In this document: piece by piece, positions 36,748 through 45,028 of the stretch
Numbering within the stretch: the first letter of the stretch is position 1
How the letters are laid out: each line of letters begins with the position of its first letter
NCBI RefSeq assembly: GCF_003751385.1
Contig: NZ_RJVA01000013.1
Coordinates: 248,001-312,000 of the forward strand
From: Desulfosoma caldarium
Lineage (GTDB): Bacteria; Desulfobacterota; Syntrophobacteria; Syntrophobacterales; DSM-9756
Length of the DNA: 64,000 nucleotides
Reading direction: 5' to 3'
Notes under the pieces: generated by a model
Seen by the model: the letters and a program-made list of their open reading frames with translations, nothing else
Databases searched by the model: none
What the model was told of the DNA's origin: nothing
Position numbers and translations under genes: made by a program

Positions 36748-38037
36748 TTAGTGTTTGAAGGCCCTCTGGCCCGTGAACACCATGGTCGCGCCCGCTTCGT
36801 TGCAAGCTTCGATGACTTCCCAATCCCTGAGCGACCCGCCTGGCTGGACCACGGCCGTGACCCCTTGACGAAGCCCCACGTCCACGCCGTCTCGAAACGG
36901 GAAAAAGGCATCGGAAACCATGGTGGACCCCGGAAGGCCCGCTTTGACCTCGCGCACCGCCGCGTCGATTTCCTCTCGATCCTTTCGAGGGCGTTGTCCC
37001 GTTTCCACGGCACGCTCCAGTTCCTTGTAGGAGAGGCCGTATTTTTCAAAGCAGAGCGCATCCCCGTAGTTGCGGTACGCCTTGTAGACGGCCAGTTCAG
37101 CCACGCCCACGCGGTCCTGTTCCCCGGTGCCAATGGCCACCGTGCACAAATCTTTGACGTAAAGGACGGAGTTGGAGGTCACCCCTTGTTCCACATACCA
37201 GCCGAACAGAAGATCTTGAATTTCCTTTTCAGTGGGCATCCTTTGAATGCGGTAAGTTTTGCCTTCGTGCACGGCTTCCGCCAGTTTGAGATCCTGGGGG
37301 CCTTTGACGGCGCACAGCTGGGATTGCTGCACGATGAGGCCGCCATCCATGAGGGATTTGAAATCCACGAAGCGAAGATGCCGATATTCTTCTAGGCGAT
37401 CCATGCGCCGCACCTGAATGATGCGCAGGTTCGCTCGTTTCTTGACGATTTCCAGAGATCCTTCCTCAAAATCCGGAGCGGCCAGAACTTCCAGGTAGTT
37501 TTGAGCCACCAGTTCTGCCGTAGTCTTGTCCAAGGGCCGATTCAACACCAGACAGCCTCCAAAAGCCGCGATGCGGTCCGCGCGGTTGGCGCGCGCGTAA
37601 GCTTCCGCCAGAGTCTGGCCGTGGGCGACGCCGCAGGGATTGTTGTGCTTGAGAATGACCGCGCAGGGGCGGTCCATGAGATATTTAACGATATTCAACC
37701 CATTGTCCAGGTCCGTCAGGTTGATCTTACCCGGGTGTTTTCCTGCCTGCACCATGTCCTCCTCGGTGATGGCGCTCACAAGCCCGCGTTTCGGTTCGAT
37801 AAAACGGCAGTCACCAAGGGTCAGATTACCGGAAATCAGCTCATAGAGGGCGGCTTCCTGGCCCGGGTTTTCGCCGTAGCGAAGGCCTTTTTCGATGAGT
37901 TCCCCCGTTTTGTCGTCGGGAAATTTCCATGTGCGTTTGCGATAGACGAGTTCTTGATGACCAAACCGAATGGAAAGCTCTTCCGGAAAATGATCGTCCA
38001 TCACCGTGCGGTACATTTTCTTGAGATCCTGGCTCAT
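36748..38037 (-). CDS. Stand-alone AICAR transformylase (PurH without cyclohydrolase domain)
   Basis: A 429-residue protein that covers only the formyltransferase part of PurH. It shows LRYGENPGQEAALYE, AVILKHNNPCGVAHG with the catalytic Lys-His pair, SDAFFPFRDGVDVG, and ends GQRAFKH like PurH. The N-terminal MGS-like IMP cyclohydrolase domain (about 190 residues) is absent, and no separate cyclohydrolase is encoded nearby. It should make FAICAR from AICAR in purine synthesis, leaving ring closure to another protein. AAGGAG precedes the start. It is convergent with the mqn operon. Confidence 0.9.
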   Translation of the reverse strand: MSQDLKKMYRTVMDDHFPEELSIRFGHQELVYRKRTWKFPDDKTGELIEKGLRYGENPGQEAALYELISGNLTLGDCRFIEPKRGLVSAITEEDMVQAGKHPGKINLTDLDNGLNIVKYLMDRPCAVILKHNNPCGVAHGQTLAEAYARANRADRIAAFGGCLVLNRPLDKTTAELVAQNYLEVLAAPDFEEGSLEIVKKRANLRIIQVRRMDRLEEYRHLRFVDFKSLMDGGLIVQQSQLCAVKGPQDLKLAEAVHEGKTYRIQRMPTEKEIQDLLFGWYVEQGVTSNSVLYVKDLCTVAIGTGEQDRVGVAELAVYKAYRNYGDALCFEKYGLSYKELERAVETGQRPRKDREEIDAAVREVKAGLPGSTMVSDAFFPFRDGVDVGLRQGVTAVVQPGGSLRDWEVIEACNEAGATMVFTGQRAFKH

Positions 38038-38078
38038 GCGTTTTCTCCTTACGAAAACAGTGAACGTCGGGCCGGCTT

Positions 38079-39068
38079 TTAAGGCTCGCCATGGGGCAAA
38101 GGCGGGATGGGCGGTGCCTGAAGATCCTTGCGGTTCAAAAGCACCCTAGACTGGGAAGGGTGCCTGAGTTGCAGAGTTGAGCCGAGGTATCGCAAGGCTT
38201 CCAGGTCTTGAACGTTCACCTGATCCAGCGCCGAAAAGACCTCGGAAATGTTAAAGAACACGATGAGGTTGTGGGGCTGAAGCAGATCGATGTTCTCGAT
38301 GAGGCGGTTGTGTCGCGTGTCGTAGACATGCACCATGCTTTCCAAAAATTTCAAAACGCGTCCCACACCCGTGCTTTGCCCATCGGGTCGAGGTTGGTCG
38401 GCGCGAGGTGGCAGTTCAATGCCGCGGCGGGCAAAGTATTCTCGAATCACCCCGTAGTGAATCTTCCACACGTTTTCCCCCGGCCGCACCAACCGAACTC
38501 CATAATAAGTGGTCTTTTGGACAGGTGTTTCGGCGGAAGCCGCGGGCATGGGTTTGGGAACATAGCCTCCAAGGGCGATTTTTTCGGCGCCGGGTTCTGT
38601 GGGCGCGCCGGATGACTGGGGACTTGGTAAAGCCTGGCCGGCCAGGCGCCGTTGAATCTCCTCCACGGTCCATTGCCGGCCGTGCGCGCTAAAGGGTTCT
38701 TGGGCTTGGACCACATGATCCACGCTGGTGTTGAGTCCAAAGGCTTCCTTGCGTTTCTGCTGCGAGGTCTTCGGGGAGACATCCGGGTAGGTAGAAGGGG
38801 CAGCTTCCACGGGTTTTGAGGCCGGCGGGACCGCCTCGGCCATGGGCATGGGTTTTCGCACCAGCTCGACGCCCGTGGAGCCGGCACCTTGAGGGGATTC
38901 GACAGACCTTTGCGCCGAGGGTGCAGGTCCCTTCAAGGAAAGCCGACCCATGTTCACCAGGACGTAAAGCGCGGCCCCCGTGAGAACGAGCAGCACGATG
39001 AGCAGGATCCACAGGAATTTCTTGTTTTCGGCCCTGCGCTGAGAACTTTGGTAAAGGCTTGACCCCAT
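38079..39068 (-). CDS. Membrane-anchored protein with LysM-like C-terminal region
   Basis: I do not recognise this 329-residue protein fully. Residues about 17-43 include a strongly hydrophobic helix (FLWILLIVLLVLTGAALYVLV), so the rest should face the periplasm. A long Pro/Ala/Ser-rich linker follows (about 44-190). The conserved part, YGVRLVRPGENVWKIHYGVIREYF and later LLQPHNLIVFFNISEVFSALDQ, resembles a LysM domain broken by an insertion. A cell-wall-binding or envelope function is likely. The start at 39068 has GGAGG six bases upstream. It lies 41 bp before purH on the same strand. Confidence 0.6.
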   Translation of the reverse strand: MGSSLYQSSQRRAENKKFLWILLIVLLVLTGAALYVLVNMGRLSLKGPAPSAQRSVESPQGAGSTGVELVRKPMPMAEAVPPASKPVEAAPSTYPDVSPKTSQQKRKEAFGLNTSVDHVVQAQEPFSAHGRQWTVEEIQRRLAGQALPSPQSSGAPTEPGAEKIALGGYVPKPMPAASAETPVQKTTYYGVRLVRPGENVWKIHYGVIREYFARRGIELPPRADQPRPDGQSTGVGRVLKFLESMVHVYDTRHNRLIENIDLLQPHNLIVFFNISEVFSALDQVNVQDLEALRYLGSTLQLRHPSQSRVLLNRKDLQAPPIPPLPHGEP

Positions 39069-39218
39069 GGTGTCCTCCACAAGCTGCACAACCTTGATTG
39101 ACGAGGATGCCGCACTGTGCTAGACGACGGGGTGAAGTAAAGACAAAGAAGGATGCCTGCAGCACCCACGGATCCTTAAAGATATACAACACATAAACCT
39201 TACACTGTTAGGAATGAC

Positions 39219-40283
39219 ATGGCAATGGAACTTTTTGAACCGGCAGGGCGAGCGACCCTCGTGGGGAGTATGCCGCACACGGACCCCGAAAGGGCCGTGA
39301 GAGTGGTTTTGGAGACTATGCCGGAAATTCCTGTCTGGCCTCAGTTGCCCAAGTATGCCGCCGAGCAAATGATGCTCCAGTACCTGGAAGGCCTTCCCGG
39401 CGTGCGACAAAAAGACGGTCGGGTGTGGGTGGACACGGAGAATTCGGACCAGGAGATTCTGGCGTTTTATGAAGACTATTTGGCGGTGGAAACCACGCCG
39501 TCCCTTGTGGATCATTCTCGGTTTGCCATGGGGGAGGCGACGGGGCGAACCTTTCGGCTGTTCTTGGACCGCCTGACCCAGAAACTCGACGCCGTGAAGG
39601 CCATCAAGGGACAGATCGTTGGCCCCTTGACGCTCTTGAGCGGCCTCACGGATCAGCACCGGCGCGCCCTGCTCTTTGACGACCGCCTTCGGGACATTGT
39701 GGTCAAGCATTTGGCCATGAAGGCCTTATGGCAGGTGCACCAGCTACGTCGGTGCGGTAAGCCCGTGATCCTTTTCCTGGATGAACCGGCGTTGGCGGGT
39801 TTTGGCACATCGGCCATGTTGACCGTCTCGGCGGACGACATCAAGAGCTTAATCACGCAGGTGGCGGAGCCATTGCGGCAGGCCGGAGCTTTGGTGGGCG
39901 TTCATGTGTGTGCCAACACGGACTGGGGCCTCATGTTTGAGTGCCCTCTGGACATTATTAATATGGATGCCTATCAATTTTTCGACCGTTTTGTTCTGTA
40001 TCGCCAACAATGCCTTAAATTCCTAAACCAGGGCGGCATCGTGGCCTGGGGCATGGTGCCCACCTCGGAAGAGGCGCTCATCGACACGGTTTCGGCGGAA
40101 TCTCTGGCCGAGCAGTGGAGAGACAACGTTCGGACCCTGTGCGGATCGGAGCTGTCGGAGGCATCGGTGTTGCGGCAAAGCTTGGTGACGCCGAGCTGCG
40201 GCTGCGGCACACTGAGCGAGCGGCATGCGGAGCAAGTGGCGGAGCTGACGCGGGATCTTTCACGAATCCTGCGGGGTTTGTGA
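39219..40283 (+). CDS. MetE C-terminal-like (UROD/MetE superfamily) protein
   Basis: A 354-residue protein resembling the catalytic domain of cobalamin-independent methionine synthase. GRATLVGSMPHTDPE opens the barrel. Zinc ligands are suggested by VHVCANTDWG (His and Cys) and TPSCGCG (Cys). It lacks the N-terminal half of MetE and the folate tail-binding region. Such short forms in anaerobes transfer methyl groups from other donors, for example corrinoid proteins or small methylthiols. The substrate is unknown. The position that is Glu in MetE's zinc site seems to be Asp (INMDAY). Confidence 0.7.
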   Translation: MAMELFEPAGRATLVGSMPHTDPERAVRVVLETMPEIPVWPQLPKYAAEQMMLQYLEGLPGVRQKDGRVWVDTENSDQEILAFYEDYLAVETTPSLVDHSRFAMGEATGRTFRLFLDRLTQKLDAVKAIKGQIVGPLTLLSGLTDQHRRALLFDDRLRDIVVKHLAMKALWQVHQLRRCGKPVILFLDEPALAGFGTSAMLTVSADDIKSLITQVAEPLRQAGALVGVHVCANTDWGLMFECPLDIINMDAYQFFDRFVLYRQQCLKFLNQGGIVAWGMVPTSEEALIDTVSAESLAEQWRDNVRTLCGSELSEASVLRQSLVTPSCGCGTLSERHAEQVAELTRDLSRILRGL

Positions 40284-40381
40284 AAAAAAGCGGATGAAAC
40301 CACGTCCTCTGTTCTGAGAAGCCCTTTTCTTGTGCAGTAAAAAAAATTGGGCGCACAGTAGCTTGACATTAGTTTTTGTTA

Positions 40382-40410
40382 TTGACCTTGGAGAGGGCTT
40401 CCCCTATAAG
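40382..40410 (+). promoter_or_regulatory. Strong sigma-70-type promoter with a long leader
   Basis: TTGACC (40382-40387), a 17-bp spacer and TATAAG (40405-40410). Transcription would begin near 40417, about 370 bp before the next gene. Confidence 0.6.
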
Positions 40411-40786
40411 ATCGCCCGCTGCGCGGCTCGGACGGAATGGCCTCGCGGTTTTTCAGTCGATGTATGATTGAAAAATTCCATGCGCAAGAAGGTTGATTCT
40501 TCGATGAGAGTCTGTTAGGAAGACACTGTCGTCTAGGCACTGTCGTCGCATCTCGAAAAATTCCCGACATTTGTGAGCTGACAACATATTTTCAGCGAAT
40601 CCTTTCCCGGGGAAGGTTTCTGACATCAAAGGCGCCGCATAAGGGCAGAGCGCATCATGACATGGGGGTGTGCCCGCCCTATTCTATCCCCTCGAATACG
40701 GTTGAAGTCTGTTTAGGCGATGCGGCTATGAAGAGCGACGTATAGGTTTGTCCCAAAACTGTCCATGTGAGGAAAAGGAACCAAGG
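40411..40786 (+). ncRNA. Long leader or possible small RNA
   Basis: No gene is supported in this stretch. It follows a good promoter and contains a tandem repeat, CACTGTCGTC at 40524-40533 and 40538-40547. A hairpin-prone segment at 40601-40616 (CCTT...AAGG around CCCGGGG) is followed by a short TTT. It could be a 5' leader of the AbrB-like gene, or a separate RNA of about 200 nt ending near 40620. I do not recognise 6S, tmRNA, RNase P or SRP RNA in it. Confidence 0.3.
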
Positions 40787-41308
40787 ATGTTTAACAGAAA
40801 GGAACGTGCTATGGATGTCGAGTACAAGAACATTGATCCAAAACTGATCGTCAATGAGATTCGAAACGGCCGCTCCTTGGAGGCGGTGCAGAAGCTCTTT
40901 GGACTTCGAATGAAAAGCGAGGTTCAAGACTTGTATCTCAAGGGCCTGATGGAATTGGGCGAAATTCCGCAGATGGGTTTTGGTAAGAGCCGTGCTGCGG
41001 AGCCTGCGCCGAACCGCCACACGCGACCTGTGACACAGCCCCGCGTTCGAGAAAAGTTTCAGGAACGACCGGAACCCGAAGTCATCACCAAGCCCATGGT
41101 TCGGCGACGTCCCAAGCAGCCGGAAGTTCAGACGCCATCCGTGGTCATTAAGACCACGAACCATCGCACCATTGGACAGAGCGGAAGCATTACGCTGAAT
41201 AAGGCCCTCCTCATCGATCAACTGGGGTTTTCCATTGGGGATTCGTTTGAAATCTATCGGGAAGATGATCGCGTCGTTTTGCGCAAACTTCCTGAACCGG
41301 TGCTTTAG
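40787..41308 (+). CDS. Putative DNA-binding protein with HTH-like N-terminus and AbrB-like C-terminus
   Basis: A 173-residue protein not assigned to a named family. Residues about 9-60 (DPKLIVNEIRNGRSLEAVQKLFGLRMKSEVQDL) look like a helix-turn-helix. A basic, Pro/Arg-rich linker follows. The C-terminal 40 residues (TIGQSGSITLNKALLIDQLGFSIGDSFEIYREDDRVVLRK) fit the SpoVT/AbrB swapped-hairpin fold. A regulator with two DNA-binding parts is the best reading. AAGGA lies upstream of both ATG 40787 and ATG 40811. The long leader with repeats before it may be its own target. Confidence 0.6.
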   Translation: MFNRKERAMDVEYKNIDPKLIVNEIRNGRSLEAVQKLFGLRMKSEVQDLYLKGLMELGEIPQMGFGKSRAAEPAPNRHTRPVTQPRVREKFQERPEPEVITKPMVRRRPKQPEVQTPSVVIKTTNHRTIGQSGSITLNKALLIDQLGFSIGDSFEIYREDDRVVLRKLPEPVL

Positions 41309-41388
41309 CACGCGCTTTCGGGCACGGCGATGGCTCGGATGTGGCCGTTGGCCGTAGTCGGAAAGCGTCGCCTAGGGCGGCTCGCCGG

Positions 41389-42066
41389 CTAGGGCTTGAT
41401 GTCGGTTGCGGAATTTGGCGCTGATTCCTGGCACAAAGCCTTGAAGACGTGCCAGAAGCGCCATAGGGCGGTCAGGTTTGTGCCGACGGCTAAAATAAAA
41501 AGCACGACTATTAGAAAAGCGTCTTCGGCGGAAGAGCTGAAAGGGATGCGGGCGAGTTTGTTAAAGGCCGGGTTAGCGATCCCGCCGATGCTGAGCAGAA
41601 TGACGCGCTCCCCGCGCTGTAGCAAGCCGACCAGGCATTTTTGTCCAAGGCCTTCGGCGCGCGCCCGTGTGTAGCTCACCATTAGAGACCCGAACAGAAT
41701 GCAGAGCGTGAGCAGGGAAAGCACGGGCTCTAAGGCGCCTTTGCGCCAGAAATAACCCCAGATGCCCAGATAAATAAAAAATTCTGAATAGCGATCTAGA
41801 ACAGAATCCAAAAAGGCGCCGCTCTTGCAAGCTTGCCTGGTGCTGCGCGCCAGGCTACCGTCCAGGGTATCCACCAGCCCGGCCAGCAAAACGAGAATTC
41901 CGCCCCAAAAGGGCTGCATGAGAAAAGCCAGCCCTGCAGCTACGCTTAAGCCAAATCCCAAAACAGAGACCTGGTTGGGTCGAAGCTTGCACCGCACAAG
42001 AATGGGAACGAGAAAGGTCTGAAGGAGCTTGTAGTACTGCTTTTCCACATAGGTGCCTTTGAGCAT
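41389..42066 (-). CDS. CDP-alcohol phosphatidyltransferase family protein
   Basis: A 225-residue membrane enzyme of phospholipid synthesis. The family signature DG-x2-AR-x8-G-x3-D-x3-D is complete in DTLDGSLARSTRQACKSGAFLDSVLDR. Five or six hydrophobic helices surround it. The alcohol acceptor (glycerol phosphate, inositol phosphate or other) cannot be told from the sequence; the overall look is of the PgsA/inositol-phosphate synthase group. It is convergent with the AbrB-like gene. I see no clear terminator in the 80 bp between them. Confidence 0.88.
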   Translation of the reverse strand: MLKGTYVEKQYYKLLQTFLVPILVRCKLRPNQVSVLGFGLSVAAGLAFLMQPFWGGILVLLAGLVDTLDGSLARSTRQACKSGAFLDSVLDRYSEFFIYLGIWGYFWRKGALEPVLSLLTLCILFGSLMVSYTRARAEGLGQKCLVGLLQRGERVILLSIGGIANPAFNKLARIPFSSSAEDAFLIVVLFILAVGTNLTALWRFWHVFKALCQESAPNSATDIKP

Positions 42067-42451
42067 GGACGGTATCCCCTCAGTGCTTGAGAAATTGAGC
42101 CCGAATCATACACGTTCTAACCGTTCTTGAATAGAGGTATGTGCACCCAAGGTTTTGGATTTCGAACCAAGCCACCCGAAAAGCACGTTTGGGGGCGAAC
42201 GGCCCGATTTAATACCGGGCGAAACGTCTGCGCCATCGTGGCAAGGGCAACGATAAAGGCGGAGCAGGAAAGCTTTTCCGAAAAGCCTTTTTGTGGGAGC
42301 AGCATATGGCGCACCTTTATCGCGCCCTGCGGCACTCCTATAGGTTGCAAGGAGGGCGCTGCGAGACTGAGGGGAGGGTCACGACGGCGGAGGTTTTCAC
42401 GGGCTGGCGAAGGCGCCCACGCCGATCAGAGCCACAACCGGCGCACAAGGG
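42067..42451. other. Intergenic region between moeA and the CDP-alcohol transferase gene
   Basis: This 385-bp stretch lies downstream of moeA and upstream of the transferase gene, both on the minus strand. TATGAT on the minus strand near 42106-42111 could be a -10 element for the transferase. No protein, tRNA or clear terminator was found. Confidence 0.35.
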
Positions 42452-43735
42452 TCATTCTAAGGCGTGGTTCTGTGGGGTTTGGAAAGGATCCTGGATGTTC
42501 GAGTCCAAAAAAGTGCCCATGAGGCGCCGTGCACAGACCAAAGTTTCCGTCTCAAGGCCGCCTTGTGCAGGCACTAAAATGTAGGAATTGCTTGTGACCA
42601 TAGCCGGCAGGGTCGAGGAGGATTCATGGGGATGCGGATCAAACCACAGGCCGTCGCGGCGGGATACTAGGCGCCCCGGAACCGCTCGAACCTCGCGCCC
42701 TTTTCCTGTGATGGAGCGGCTGAGCCTAGCCCACATTGGAGGAAACCAGGGTTCTTTCATCCCATAGCAACGGTGCAGCATGGGCAAGATAAGTTCGTGA
42801 AAAATCACCTGGGCGGCCCAGGGGGATCCAGGCAAAGCCCAATAGAGCACGCCTTTTCGATGCCCCAATGCCACGCTGCCTCCGGGTTTCATGGCAACCC
42901 CTTGAAAAACGGGAACAACGCCAAGATCGTTCCACACGTGAAAGATCAAGTCTTTGTTCCCTCCTCCGGTGCCTCCGGTGGTGATGACCACATCCCCTGC
43001 CGGCTTGTCGAGAGCGGCGGCGATGCGCGCGGCGTCGTCCGGAATGCATCCCATGTGCACAGGGACGGCACCGGCGCTGAGCACCAAGGCGGCCAAAAGG
43101 TATCGCGTGTCCGCGTAGGACATAGCCGACCTGAGAGGGGTTCCGGGATCTTGGATTTCGTCGCCGGTGCTGGCTAAGGCGACCCGACACCGAGCGGCCA
43201 CGGGAACTATGCTGCAGCCTAAAGCGGCCGCGGCGGCGAGCCGAGCCGGTGTCAGGCGATGCCCGGATGGAACGGCGATGACGCCGCGGGGGATCCGTTC
43301 TCCCTGAGGACTCACCCACCGGCCTGGGCTTGTTTCCCTCAAGATACGCAGCGTTTTTTCCACCCTTTGCACGTCCTCGTCGGGCACCACGGCATCGGCC
43401 CCTCGAGGCAGCACGGCGCCGGTGAGAATGCGATACGCGGTTCCGGGTTCTACGATCACGGAAGGGTTTGTGCCCGCGGACAGGGTGGGCTCGAGGCACC
43501 GCAGGGTTCGGGGCTGTTTTGCCGTGGCCCCTTTGGTGTCATCAGCTCTTACGGCATAGCCGTCCATGCGCGATCGTGCTTCACCGGGTAGGGGAAAAGG
43601 GGCGATGAGATCCTGAGCTAGAATGCGATGAAGGGCTTGCGGCAGGGGCACCCATTCGACCGAAGCCGGCCGAATGAATCGAACGGCCAAAGAAGCCGCA
43701 TCCTTGAGCGCTATGGCTTCACGTGGGGGCGTCAT
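42452..43735 (-). CDS. moeA: Molybdopterin molybdenumtransferase
   Basis: A 427-residue protein of normal MoeA layout that ligates molybdate to adenylylated molybdopterin. Evidence: SRMDGYAVRADD, the GAVLPRGADAVVPDEDV region, ALASTGDEI, ITTGGTGGGNKDL and ALPGSPWAAQVIFHELILPML. Its ATG overlaps the mobA stop (ATGA). It would serve the molybdopterin reductase of this window. Note that another MoeA-like paralogue lies at 1463-2497. Confidence 0.93.
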   Translation of the reverse strand: MTPPREAIALKDAASLAVRFIRPASVEWVPLPQALHRILAQDLIAPFPLPGEARSRMDGYAVRADDTKGATAKQPRTLRCLEPTLSAGTNPSVIVEPGTAYRILTGAVLPRGADAVVPDEDVQRVEKTLRILRETSPGRWVSPQGERIPRGVIAVPSGHRLTPARLAAAAALGCSIVPVAARCRVALASTGDEIQDPGTPLRSAMSYADTRYLLAALVLSAGAVPVHMGCIPDDAARIAAALDKPAGDVVITTGGTGGGNKDLIFHVWNDLGVVPVFQGVAMKPGGSVALGHRKGVLYWALPGSPWAAQVIFHELILPMLHRCYGMKEPWFPPMWARLSRSITGKGREVRAVPGRLVSRRDGLWFDPHPHESSSTLPAMVTSNSYILVPAQGGLETETLVCARRLMGTFLDSNIQDPFQTPQNHALE

Positions 43736-44361
43736 GTCTTGAAGGACTTCCCGCCGGAATGCGCTGATTCAGGCGGGTTTTTGAGTTCCAGCGTGCGTTG
43801 CCAATCCTCGGGCGTATTAATGTTCCAAAGACTCATGCCTTCGGGGTCATAAAGGCGCCATTGCGATTCTTCCACGGCATGAACCCGCACGCTTCGGTAA
43901 AAACTAATAACTTGTCGTCGATCTGTTTCCAAGCATCGCCGAATATGCGCAAGACAGCGCACATGGTAGAGGGCCATGAGGGGTTCGAAGTTTTCTCCCT
44001 TTTTGAGCACGATCACCTCCGCCTGGGGCGTGTGGGTCAAGGCAACCATGGCCTGGGCCAATGAGAGGTCCAGAAAGGGCATGTCCGTGGCCCGCACGAA
44101 AACCCAGGGATGAGGAGAAAAGTACAAAGCGGTGAAAATGCCGGCCAGGGGTCCGAAACGAGGCACCACATCGCGCACCAGAGGCACGTCCAGGTCCGCG
44201 TAGGGAATAAGATCATTGGCCACCACCATGACCGGATCGCAGAAGGTCGCCAGGTTGGCGATGGCCCGATCAATGAGGCGAACCCCCTGAAAAACCTCCA
44301 AGGCCTTGTTGCGTCCAAATCGGCGGCTTTCTCCGCCCGCCAAGACGGCTCCGGCAATCAC
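43732..44361 (-). CDS. mobA: Molybdenum cofactor guanylyltransferase
   Basis: A 209-residue nucleotidyltransferase that adds GMP to molybdopterin, making the bis-MGD cofactor used by DMSO-reductase-type enzymes. The signature IAGAVLAGGESRRFGRNKAL binds GTP; DVVPRFGPLAGI and RATDMPFLD are the other family motifs. The start was placed at GTG 44361, directly before the signature and overlapping the mobB stop (GTGA). An in-frame codon upstream at 44412 would lie deep in mobB. Confidence 0.9.
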   Translation of the reverse strand: MIAGAVLAGGESRRFGRNKALEVFQGVRLIDRAIANLATFCDPVMVVANDLIPYADLDVPLVRDVVPRFGPLAGIFTALYFSPHPWVFVRATDMPFLDLSLAQAMVALTHTPQAEVIVLKKGENFEPLMALYHVRCLAHIRRCLETDRRQVISFYRSVRVHAVEESQWRLYDPEGMSLWNINTPEDWQRTLELKNPPESAHSGGKSFKT

Positions 44362-45017
44362 GCATTGTCTCCCAAAGTAATGGTGACGCGAAGCTGCTTC
44401 GGACGCCTCCAACCCCGAAGCTGGCTCACCATGCCCACCAGACCTCCGGCGATAAAGTCCTGGACGAAATCTTTCATGGGCAGTTTTTTCCCGTCCAGTT
44501 GCACCAGTACGCGAGGGCGCTTTCGGTTCTTAAGGTAGCGCGATTCCAGGAAATCGGCGACACCTTCCACCTGGTCAAAGCCAAACCGAGGCACTTCCGT
44601 GTCCACGGGCGCGTCCGTGACCAGGGCGATGAGATTGTCGGAAGGGGAACACAAAGGCTGCGGCTCGATGGCCGACCGAAAGACTTCGATCTTTGGAAAC
44701 ATGGAGCGTTTGAACCCTTCAGCGAGCACCAGATCCTCGTCCCAGAAATAGCGGGAAACCACGTCTTCCAGGGGAAGTTCGTGAGGGACGGTGCGAATGG
44801 AGGCGACGCGCTCGGGGGAGGAAATGGCGATGGTTTGAGCCCCAGCTTGAGCGTGCCGCCAGGTGTCCTTGCCTTCCCGATCCATGTCAAAGCCGTGCAC
44901 ATCGTGCTTGACCGTGCCCACACGGTAACCACGCCGTGTCAGTGCGGGAATGAGCTTTTCCAGAAAGGTGGTTTTTCCAACGTTGGAAGCTCCGACGATA
45001 CAGACGATGGGAACCAT
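44358..45017 (-). CDS. mobB: Molybdopterin-guanine dinucleotide biosynthesis protein MobB
   Basis: A 219-residue GTP-binding protein. The P-loop GASNVGKTTFLEKL (about residues 8-21) is followed by GTVKHDVHGFDMDREGKDTWRHAQAGA, typical of MobB. About 60 further residues after the core have no obvious role and may belong to a longer MobB form. AAGGCGG lies upstream of ATG 45017. It is in an operon with mobA, moeA and, 11 bp upstream, the aldehyde dehydrogenase gene. Confidence 0.9.
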   Translation of the reverse strand: MVPIVCIVGASNVGKTTFLEKLIPALTRRGYRVGTVKHDVHGFDMDREGKDTWRHAQAGAQTIAISSPERVASIRTVPHELPLEDVVSRYFWDEDLVLAEGFKRSMFPKIEVFRSAIEPQPLCSPSDNLIALVTDAPVDTEVPRFGFDQVEGVADFLESRYLKNRKRPRVLVQLDGKKLPMKDFVQDFIAGGLVGMVSQLRGWRRPKQLRVTITLGDNA

Positions 45018-45028
45018 GGTCCGCCTTT

